From a bacterium (GTDB lineage Bacteria > Patescibacteriota > Patescibacteriia > UBA1558 > GWA2-36-10), in assembly GCA_030690875.1 (NCBI GenBank), contig JAUYFP010000053.1, positions 1 to 7,881 on the forward strand: a stretch of 7,881 bases of DNA. Direction: 5' to 3'. The notes under the pieces are model-generated. The model was not told the origin of the DNA and did not search any database. It saw only the letters and a list, made by a program, of their open reading frames with translations. Every line of letters starts with the position of its first letter. The first letter of the stretch is position 1. This document shows positions 1 through 4,823 of the stretch, in pieces. The translations under genes were made by a program, and so were the position numbers.

Positions 1-48
1 TTTACCGCCCCACTCACTCGCAACGTCGCATACGCTTGTCTGTTAGGC
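1..48 (-). other. Partial attC-like recombination site, R'' end
   Basis: Read on the minus strand, this stretch begins with GCCTAAC (42-48), which matches the RYYYAAC box that opens an integron attC site. Six bases later comes GCGTATG (29-35), which fits an L''-type box. The rest of the site would lie beyond the left edge, so the closing GTTRRRY box cannot be seen. The site follows the 3' end of the minus-strand gene, where a cassette's own attC belongs. An ordinary terminal inverted repeat of a small mobile element is the alternative. Confidence 0.45.
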
Positions 49-61
49 GAAATGTTCTCCT

Positions 62-120
62 AAATTTTATAAAAATAATAAGGCCACACCCCTCGCTTTT
101 AACAGCAAGAAAATGTGGCC
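62..120 (-). terminator. Intrinsic terminator of the cassette gene
   Basis: GGCCACA (82-88) pairs with TGTGGCC (114-120). Inside it a second stem is possible between CTTGC and GCGAG read on the minus strand. On the minus strand the stem is followed by TTATTATTTTT, so it ends transcription of the gene whose stop codon is at 128. There is no T-tract on the plus-strand side. Confidence 0.8.
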
Positions 121-127
121 AATCCTC

Positions 128-562
128 CTACCTGCGCATCCAGTAAACCTCTAGCTTAATTTCCTCTCCTTTTTTGTACTGATCCCTATAATAGTGGGAA
201 GTAATGGCCCCTAGATAAACTCTAGGAGTGGGAGGATGTTGGCTGACCAATGCTTGAAAGACTTTCTGCAATAGAAGGTTGGACCAACTAACTATGTCCA
301 TTCCCTCTATTAATCTGCAACCGCTGTGCGCAGGGCAACGTTCTAATGAACCAAATACAGGGAGACCATCAAAAATCTTCAAATTCACACAGAGACTGAA
401 AATGTCAACGAGATCTGGTGTTTTGGTGGGGACTATGGTAATTTCAAGATTGCGTGGGTTATCAGTGCCATGAGAAAAAAACTTGCCTACAATGGTACTA
501 ACTAGCTTCTCCAGTTCTAGCAAGTCCATAGGACTTACGTAGGCAAACGAATTCCTTGACAT
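128..562 (-). CDS. Hypothetical cassette-borne protein, 144 aa
   Basis: I do not recognise the family. The frame stays open upstream to 628, but the start at 562 (protein beginning MSRNSFAYVS) is clearly favoured, because AAAGGAGGC lies six bases before it, by far the best Shine-Dalgarno site in the window. The product is a soluble protein with no signal peptide or membrane helix. It looks like a mixed alpha/beta fold: a helix-forming start with MDLLELEKLVSTIVGKFF, strand-like stretches around LEITIVPT and LKIFDGLPVFGSL, a helix around SWSNLLLQKVFQALVSQ, and a basic C-terminus ending in WMRR. Three cysteines are present, two of them in ERCPAHSGC. It is alone in its unit, with a dedicated promoter and terminator, as is usual for integron cassettes. 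A stress or defence role would be a guess. Confidence 0.75.
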   Translation of the reverse strand: MSRNSFAYVSPMDLLELEKLVSTIVGKFFSHGTDNPRNLEITIVPTKTPDLVDIFSLCVNLKIFDGLPVFGSLERCPAHSGCRLIEGMDIVSWSNLLLQKVFQALVSQHPPTPRVYLGAITSHYYRDQYKKGEEIKLEVYWMRR

Positions 563-634
563 GTTGAAGCCTCCTTTGATTGGTCCCTTACGGGAGGTAG
601 CCTCGCAAAGCGAGGGGTGGAAGGACAAAGTGAA
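563..634 (-). promoter_or_regulatory. Structured 5' leader of the cassette gene
   Basis: The predicted leader of about 70 nt can fold in competing ways. CCTCGC/GCGAGG (601-606 with 610-615) forms a tight hairpin with a three-base loop. CCC-GTAA-GGG (585-594) makes a short hairpin capped by a GNRA-type tetraloop. CCTCC (593-597 on the minus strand) can instead pair with GGAGG of the ribosome binding site (570-574). The last two use the same bases, so translation could be gated by which one forms. No known riboswitch class is recognised. Confidence 0.4.
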
Positions 635-640
635 CTATTT

Positions 641-669
641 ATACTATCAAAAAGATAAGAGATGGTCAA
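641..669 (-). promoter_or_regulatory. Sigma70-type promoter for the cassette gene
   Basis: On the minus strand, TTGACC (664-669) and TAGTAT (641-646) are 17 bases apart. The -35 matches five of six consensus bases and the -10 four of six. Transcription would begin near 634, leaving a leader of about 70 nt. It lies inside the cassette boundaries, so the gene need not depend on an integron promoter. Confidence 0.45.
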
Positions 670-695
670 TATTTGACAATTTAGGAGAACACATC

Positions 696-727
696 GCCCA
701 ACACCGCGTATGAGGTTACGGCCGAGG
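696..727 (-). other. attC/attI-like half site, R' end
   Basis: On the minus strand CATACGC (706-712) is followed by GTTGGGC (696-702), which fits an L' box and a GTTRRRY R' box. The L' box is the exact complement of the L''-type box at 29-35, as expected for sites of one family. I find no matching GCCYAAC or GCGTATG between 722 and 800, so the other half of a full attC is missing. It is therefore either the scar of a truncated cassette or an attI-type site. Confidence 0.4.
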
Positions 728-730
728 AGA

Positions 731-759
731 TTGTAAAATATATACTTTTAAGATAAAAT
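731..759 (+). promoter_or_regulatory. Promoter of the NYN gene, likely leaderless start
   Basis: TTGTAA (731-736) and TAAAAT (754-759) are separated by 17 bases. The expected start point, six to eight bases after the -10, falls on or next to the A of the ATG at 766. There is no Shine-Dalgarno sequence between them. The transcript may therefore begin at the start codon itself. Confidence 0.5.
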
Positions 760-765
760 TTAGCT

Positions 766-1287
766 ATGAAAAATCATCCAATAAACTGGTCAGAATATGG
801 AAGAATAGCTGTCTATATAGACGTAGCTAATATTATTTATTGCCTAAGAGACTTAGGTTGGAGAATTGACTATAAAAAACTACAATTATACTTTAAGAAA
901 AACTCAAAGTTAGTTGATACTTATTTTTACTACTCTACTGATAAAGAAAATAAAGGGCAAGCTAATCTACTTGAGATGCTAGCTCGCAAAGGCTTTAAAA
1001 TGGTAGTAAAAGAAGTTAAAGTTATAAAACAAAAAGATGGTAGTATCCTACATAAAGGTAATTGTGATGTAGAACTAACTATTGATATGATTGATAACTT
1101 AGCTACTTATGATACGGCTGTATTATTAAGTGGTGATAGTGACTTTACTGCTTTAATTAAATACTTACAAAAACACGGTAAAAAGGTGGTGGCTATTTCT
1201 ACTCGTAATCATATAGCTAGAGAGATAATAGAAGCCTCTGACCAGTTTATGTGGTTTAACTGGTTTAAGGAAGATTGGGGGCTTTAA
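766..1287 (+). CDS. NYN (PIN-like) domain protein, LabA/DUF88-type
   Basis: This 173-residue protein is essentially a single NYN domain, the PIN-like metal-dependent ribonuclease fold found in LabA/DUF88 proteins. Visible family motifs, in order, are the first acidic strand VYIDVANI (Asp19, Asn22), the central KGNCDVELTIDM segment (Asp101, Asp107) and LLSGDSDF (Asp124, Asp126). These supply the acidic cluster expected to bind Mg2+ or Mn2+. A basic stretch follows at KKVVAISTRNHIAREI. There is no signal peptide or membrane segment, so it should act in the cytoplasm on RNA, although the substrate cannot be read from sequence. The ATG at 766 is the natural start and lacks a ribosome binding site. 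The gene stands alone, between the cassette boundary and the insertion sequence. Confidence 0.88.
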   Translation: MKNHPINWSEYGRIAVYIDVANIIYCLRDLGWRIDYKKLQLYFKKNSKLVDTYFYYSTDKENKGQANLLEMLARKGFKMVVKEVKVIKQKDGSILHKGNCDVELTIDMIDNLATYDTAVLLSGDSDFTALIKYLQKHGKKVVAISTRNHIAREIIEASDQFMWFNWFKEDWGL

Positions 1288-1300
1288 GAGAATCACAAAA

Positions 1301-1317
1301 CCCTCCACGTGGGAGGG
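1301..1317 (+). terminator. Possible weak terminator after the NYN gene
   Basis: CCCTCC (1301-1306) pairs with GGAGGG (1312-1317) around a five-base loop, 13 bases after the stop codon. The T-run at 1328-1332 is ten bases away, so it is a poor match to a classic intrinsic terminator. A second small stem, GATGA/TCATC (1323-1343), follows. Confidence 0.35.
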
Positions 1318-1368
1318 CATTGGATGATTTTTCTAAAGTCATCATACCATATTTGGTAAATTTGTCAA

Positions 1369-1400
1369 TTGTATAGTTAACAGTCAAGGGTTACACTTTG
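1369..1400 (+). repeat. Left terminal inverted repeat of the insertion sequence
   Basis: This matches the reverse complement of 2285-2316 at 27 of 32 positions. The stop codon of the transposase (1377-1379) lies within it. Confidence 0.88.
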
Positions 1401-2258
1401 TAGGTATTTTTCATGAGGTGTAAGTCCATTAAGAGTTAAATGTATTCTTTGAAAATTGTAAAATTCTAGCCACTCGTAGGATGTTTTCCAGATACGATTT
1501 GCATTCTGATAAAACTCTTCATCAATAGTCCTATGCACTCTTTCCACATTAGCATTCCACCAAGGTGATTTCTTAGGGATAAAGTAATGGGGAATATTCT
1601 TTACAGTCAGCCATTCATGAAACGCTCCGCGAAACTCACTACCATTATCTGTCTGGACTGATGAAATTTTAAATCCAAAATATATCTCGGCATTTTGAAA
1701 AGCTAAAATTGAATTTTTACTTTCCTTGTTGTGGAATATAGTAAAATGATATTTTAAAGTAAAGGGATCAAAGACCGAAAACTGAAATTTTCTTTGGCCT
1801 GACTCATATACATACTTTACGTCTACCTGCACACCTTCACCTGGATTTTGCGCAACTAAATGGTGTTTCATAGGAGCATACCATAAGAATTTTCTCTGTG
1901 GTTTTCTAATTAACTTTCGGCGCTTGTAGTATCGATAGATAATCGTAGTAGAAATACTCAAACCCATTTCTTTTTTCACTAGCATTTTCATTTTAAGAGG
2001 CCCATAATTAAATGCTAATTTGTTCTCTTCGATAAATTTACGCACTTCCCAAATGAGCTTAGTATTCCGTTTCATTGAGTCATGGGTGTTACTACTCATT
2101 CCAAAATCACGCTTTCTCCATTTGTAATAGGTCTTTCTGGAGATTCCGAATACTAGACATGCATCAGTAACGCTTCGTTTGTCTCGCTCAACTCCTTGAT
2201 ACCATAAAATTCGCTTTTCCTTGGGATAACTTGGTTTTAAAGGCATAATTATTTTCAT
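1377..2258 (-). CDS. DDE transposase, IS481/IS3-like
   Basis: The product is an rve-fold transposase of 293 residues with all catalytic parts. An N-terminal helix-turn-helix (about residues 28-50, RSVTDACLVFGISRKTYYKW) is followed by a linker and the retroviral-integrase core. The core has Asp146 in VQVDVKYV, Asp204 in QTDNGSEF and Glu239 in WWNANVERVHRT. Thirty-four residues separate the second Asp from the Glu, the DD(34/35)E spacing. The C-terminal NFQRIHLTLNGLTPHEKY is typical of the family. A single frame with no programmed frameshift favours IS481 over IS3. The frame can extend to a TTG at 2288, but that lies inside the terminal repeat. ATG 2258 is preferred, and ATG 2246 is also possible. 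No good ribosome binding site is seen. Confidence 0.9.
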   Translation of the reverse strand: MKIIMPLKPSYPKEKRILWYQGVERDKRSVTDACLVFGISRKTYYKWRKRDFGMSSNTHDSMKRNTKLIWEVRKFIEENKLAFNYGPLKMKMLVKKEMGLSISTTIIYRYYKRRKLIRKPQRKFLWYAPMKHHLVAQNPGEGVQVDVKYVYESGQRKFQFSVFDPFTLKYHFTIFHNKESKNSILAFQNAEIYFGFKISSVQTDNGSEFRGAFHEWLTVKNIPHYFIPKKSPWWNANVERVHRTIDEEFYQNANRIWKTSYEWLEFYNFQRIHLTLNGLTPHEKYLQSVTLDC

Positions 2259-2312
2259 AGTTAACAGTGTTACCCCATAGTATACCAAGTGTTACCTATT
2301 ACTGTTAACTAT
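2257..2312. repeat. Internal inverted copy of the insertion sequence end
   Basis: ATAGTTAACAGT (2257-2268) is an exact 12-bp inverted copy of ACTGTTAACTAT in the right terminal repeat (2301-2312). The outer motif thus occurs three times in the element. The inner copy covers the preferred transposase start codon. Confidence 0.7.
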
Positions 2313-2316
2313 ACAA
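2285..2316 (-). repeat. Right terminal inverted repeat of the insertion sequence
   Basis: This is the partner of the repeat at 1369-1400. It lies upstream of the transposase start. Its outer edge is the beginning of a 14-bp perfect palindrome, TACAATATATTGTA (2312-2325), that spans the junction with flanking DNA. Confidence 0.88.
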
Positions 2317-2320
2317 TATA

Positions 2321-2349
2321 TTGTAAAGATAGTGCTGATGTGATAAACT
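2321..2349 (+). promoter_or_regulatory. Promoter of the methyltransferase gene
   Basis: TTGTAA (2321-2326) and TAAACT (2344-2349) are 17 bases apart. A TG at 2341-2342 gives an extended -10. The -35 begins five bases outside the insertion sequence end. Transcription would begin near 2356, about 18 bases before the ATG. No ribosome binding site lies in that AT-rich leader. Confidence 0.45.
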
Positions 2350-2373
2350 ATATAACAAAAGTAAATAAAATTT

Positions 2374-3510
2374 ATGAACTATATTATTCGAGATAGGAGT
2401 TTAATCACTGGTCAAAAAAATTTAGAACACTTATATACTCTAAAAAACTTTCCGGTTTTTATGGGTTGTGTTGATACGTCAGAAAGCAATGATATTAAAG
2501 CCGACATGGCCTGGGATATTTGTCGGGATACTGGCTTTATTCAATTAAGAAAATTAATACCCTTAGATGTTTTATATTTTGATCAGCACGCTGAGGGCGT
2601 AGGCAAGATCTGGCAGGATCATTATGCGGCTTTTGCTAAATTTTTGTACAAAAATAAACCGGGAAAAAATATTTTGGAAATTGGCGGAGCGCATGATATT
2701 ATCGCTAGTAATTATATGGAGTTTGATAGTGATGTAAAGTGGACCATTGTTGAGCCAAACCCTCAATATATAAAAAATAAGAAAATAAAAGTTATTCAAG
2801 GTTGGTTTGATGATAAGTTTAACACTAATGAATCATTTGATACCATTGTTCACTCGCATGTTTTTGAGCATACTTATGACCCGTTAAAATTTATAGAACA
2901 TATAACTAAATTTTTAAAACTAGGGCAGAAACATATTTTTACTTTTCCTCGTATGGAAGAGATGTTAAAAAATAATTTTACCAATTGTCTTAATTTTGAG
3001 CACACGGTTTTTTTGACAGAGCCCATCACCGAGTATATTTTAGAGAAATATGGTTTTAAAATTTTATCCAAAGAATATTATGGTAATCCGCATAGTGTTT
3101 TCTACGCTACAGAAAAAATAGATTTACCAACCAAGGAGCCAGTATTAGGAAATAAGTATAGTGAGTATAAAAAATTATTTATGAGTTTCATTAACTATCA
3201 CTTAAACATGGTTGTTGATTTGAACAAAAAAATTAACTCATCAGCTGGGCCGGTGTACATGTTTGGCGCTCATATTTTTTCTCAATATTTAATTGGTTTT
3301 GGTTTAAATACTGAGAAAATTGTCAAAATTTTAGATAATAGTGCTATAAAAAATGGCAAGCGTTTATATGGCACCTCTTTGATGGTCGAATCGCCAAAAA
3401 TCTTAGCAGGTAAAGGTAAAGTTAATGTTATTCTTAAAGCTGGTATTTATAATGAGGAAATAAAAAAAGATATTTTAGAAAATATCAATAATCAGGTGAC
3501 TTTTTGGTAA
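2374..3510 (+). CDS. SAM-dependent sugar C-methyltransferase-like protein
   Basis: At 378 residues the protein has the length and three-part layout of NDP-hexose C-methyltransferases (TylC3/TcaB9 type). Residues 9-69 correspond to the usual zinc-binding N-domain (TGQKNLEHLYTLKNFP, then CRDTGFIQLRKLIPLDVLY). Residues 80-250 are a class I SAM-binding fold: motif I is ILEIGGAHD (100-108) with acidic Glu127, and the core continues with DTIVHSHVFEH. NFEH (207-210) aligns with the Glu-His pair used in catalysis by TcaB9. Residues 290-378 form the C-terminal Rossmann-like domain, starting VYMFGAHIFSQYLIGFG. The zinc site looks lost, as only Cys50 of the four expected cysteines remains. It probably methylates a nucleotide sugar for the adjacent glycan locus. 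Substrate and exact carbon are unknown, and O-methylation cannot be excluded. Confidence 0.75.
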   Translation: MNYIIRDRSLITGQKNLEHLYTLKNFPVFMGCVDTSESNDIKADMAWDICRDTGFIQLRKLIPLDVLYFDQHAEGVGKIWQDHYAAFAKFLYKNKPGKNILEIGGAHDIIASNYMEFDSDVKWTIVEPNPQYIKNKKIKVIQGWFDDKFNTNESFDTIVHSHVFEHTYDPLKFIEHITKFLKLGQKHIFTFPRMEEMLKNNFTNCLNFEHTVFLTEPITEYILEKYGFKILSKEYYGNPHSVFYATEKIDLPTKEPVLGNKYSEYKKLFMSFINYHLNMVVDLNKKINSSAGPVYMFGAHIFSQYLIGFGLNTEKIVKILDNSAIKNGKRLYGTSLMVESPKILAGKGKVNVILKAGIYNEEIKKDILENINNQVTFW

Positions 3511-3530
3511 AATTAAAACCAGTGTCGGAT

Positions 3531-4823
3531 TTATTCAATAGACGAGTTATTTTTGTCTATTTTTTTTATTTTTTGCCAGATTGTGTAGGAAATTACAAAA
3601 GTGGAAGCAGTTGATAAAATTTGGCTGATCATTATGCCAATAATACCCAAAGATTTTATAGTTAAAGAGATAGAAATAACAAGGATTATACTGGGTATAT
3701 TCCAAAGATAAAGCATCTTTTTTGGGACAAGGGTAATGCGTGAATTAACTAAGGGACCTAAGACGGCTAAAGCTAAATTAATTATCATTACTATAGAAAA
3801 TATTTGGGATGGCCGAATGCTATCTAGATATTGAGGAAAAAATATTTTAAAAACAAAGGGTGCTATAATTATATAAACCAAAGAAAACAGACCGCCGATA
3901 AAAGCTAGAAAAAAAATTCTTTTCCAAAATAATTTTTCAATTTCTACTATAGGACGTTGGGCAAATTTAGGCATGGCCAAAGTGGGGATTTGGTTGAACA
4001 ATCTTCTAAATTGCTGTACAGGAATAATAGCAAAAGAGTAGATAGCCACAGCTACTGCTCCCATGTAATGAAAAAGTAAAATCATATCTAGCGAGCCTAT
4101 TAAACTAGCGGTAAGACCGATTAGGCTAGAAACCTTTCCGTAGCCCATGACTTTAGAGTCACCGACTGAGTTAGGAGGGAATTTTTTTAAAGAGTTTTTC
4201 CAGGCCCAATAACGTAAGATAATCCAAGAAAGAAAATAGACCGATAGGATTATGTATAGATTTTTAGTTAAAAATAGAGTTGCAGCCATAATGGCGGTGG
4301 CAATAAGTCGATTATAGGTAAGGTAGATTGTAGATTCTTTAAATAATTTTTTACCTTGTAGATAAGCAACATAAAGAGTAAAAGAGTCCATTAGGGGAAC
4401 AAAAATAGATATTAACAAAAAAGCCATAGCCAGAAGGCTATTATGTTGTAAATAATAGTAAACGGCTATGCCCAAGCTAGCCAAACAACCCAGAACTCCG
4501 TATTTAATTTTGATTTTTAAGCTCTTAAGTAAAATACCCTCATGGCCGTGGGCCACTGTTTGGCTAATCACGGTGTTTAGGCCAGTTAGGGTGCTAATCG
4601 TTAATATTCCAAAAATTGACAGGACGTATTTATAGGTGCCGTAAGTTTCTTTTGGTAAAAGATTAGCAAAAGCAATAGCCAAGAGAAAAGAGCTTAAGGA
4701 AGAGATCCCTTGGCCAAGCATCAGCCAAAATTGACCTTTAGCCAAATAAACCATATCAGTCTTGGTGTATTTTTCGCTTTTTTTCAGCAATCTAAAAGAC
4801 AGATTTTTTATCTTTTGTATCAT
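3531..4823 (-). CDS. Wzx-like lipid-linked oligosaccharide flippase
   Basis: This 430-residue membrane protein has about twelve hydrophobic helices, roughly at 30-52, 64-84, 108-126, 128-150, 170-184, 187-205, 232-252, 255-268, 302-328, 338-358, 370-390 and 393-415. It fits the polysaccharide biosynthesis (Wzx/RfbX) branch of the MOP superfamily. The N-terminal helix pair with LAKGQFWLMLGQGISSLSSFLLAIAFANLLPKETYGTYKYVLSI is typical: these proteins begin by fixing the fold before a 'G.Y' turn. The role inferred is moving undecaprenyl-linked saccharide from the inner to the outer face of the membrane. The start overlaps the epimerase stop as ATGA, which implies translational coupling. Its last codons lie over the terminator of the convergent methyltransferase gene, and the two stop codons are only 20 bases apart. 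Confidence 0.85.
   Translation of the reverse strand: MIQKIKNLSFRLLKKSEKYTKTDMVYLAKGQFWLMLGQGISSLSSFLLAIAFANLLPKETYGTYKYVLSIFGILTISTLTGLNTVISQTVAHGHEGILLKSLKIKIKYGVLGCLASLGIAVYYYLQHNSLLAMAFLLISIFVPLMDSFTLYVAYLQGKKLFKESTIYLTYNRLIATAIMAATLFLTKNLYIILSVYFLSWIILRYWAWKNSLKKFPPNSVGDSKVMGYGKVSSLIGLTASLIGSLDMILLFHYMGAVAVAIYSFAIIPVQQFRRLFNQIPTLAMPKFAQRPIVEIEKLFWKRIFFLAFIGGLFSLVYIIIAPFVFKIFFPQYLDSIRPSQIFSIVMIINLALAVLGPLVNSRITLVPKKMLYLWNIPSIILVISISLTIKSLGIIGIMISQILSTASTFVISYTIWQKIKKIDKNNSSIE
3537..3574 (+). terminator. Intrinsic terminator of the methyltransferase, inside the flippase gene
   Basis: AATAGAC (3537-3543) pairs with GTCTATT (3555-3561) around an 11-base loop. It is followed by six T, one A and six T. 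This is a strong plus-strand terminator 26 bases after the methyltransferase stop. It is embedded in the last codons of the opposing flippase gene, which encode its lysine- and asparagine-rich tail. Confidence 0.8.

Larger units (their letters stand above)
42..702 (-). mobile_element. Putative single-gene integron-type cassette
   Basis: A unit of about 660 bp holds one small gene with its own promoter and terminator. Its ends are imperfect inverted copies. Both carry TGTTCTCCTAAATT (53-66, and as reverse complement 678-691), then a GTTAGGC or GTTGGGC box (42-48, 696-702), then CATACGC (29-35, 706-712). GTTRRRY and RYYYAAC at the two ends, with the gene's 3' end next to the RYYYAAC end, is the arrangement of an integron cassette. 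Samples of the gene are close to 45% G+C, against about a third in the neighbouring methyltransferase gene, which suggests a separate origin. No integrase gene is in the window, so the call rests on the boundaries alone. A miniature element with terminal inverted repeats would look similar. Confidence 0.5.
1369..2316 (-). mobile_element. Complete insertion sequence, IS481/IS3-like, 948 bp
   Basis: One DDE transposase is framed by terminal inverted repeats of 32 bp (1369-1400 and 2285-2316). They agree at 27 positions, including a perfect outer 16 bases, TTGTATAGTTAACAGT. The element has no passenger gene and is extremely compact: the transposase stop codon lies inside the left repeat. No convincing target-site duplication is visible, with left flank ...TTTGTCAA and right flank TATATTGT.... 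The open frame and intact repeats suggest it is, or recently was, active. It lies between the NYN gene and the methyltransferase without disrupting either frame. Confidence 0.88.

Noticed and set aside
279..473. Plus-strand ORF of 64 codons
   Set aside because: It lies antisense within the cassette gene, with no ribosome site or recognisable protein features.
563..628. N-terminal extension of the cassette protein (22 residues, MSFHPSLCEATSRK...)
   Set aside because: It has no ribosome site, and its bases form the leader hairpins. The ATG at 562 has an excellent Shine-Dalgarno sequence.
1321..1360. Small stems GATGA/TCATC and ACCA/TGGT between the NYN gene and the insertion sequence
   Set aside because: The stems are short and AT-rich with no clear function, and are expected by chance in DNA of this composition.
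1361..1368. Target-site duplication beside the insertion sequence
   Set aside because: Flanks compared at several possible end positions (TTTGTCAA against TATATTGT) share no exact repeat longer than two bases.
2259..2288. TTG start extending the transposase by 10 residues
   Set aside because: It lies inside the terminal inverted repeat, and the added residues just translate the repeat.
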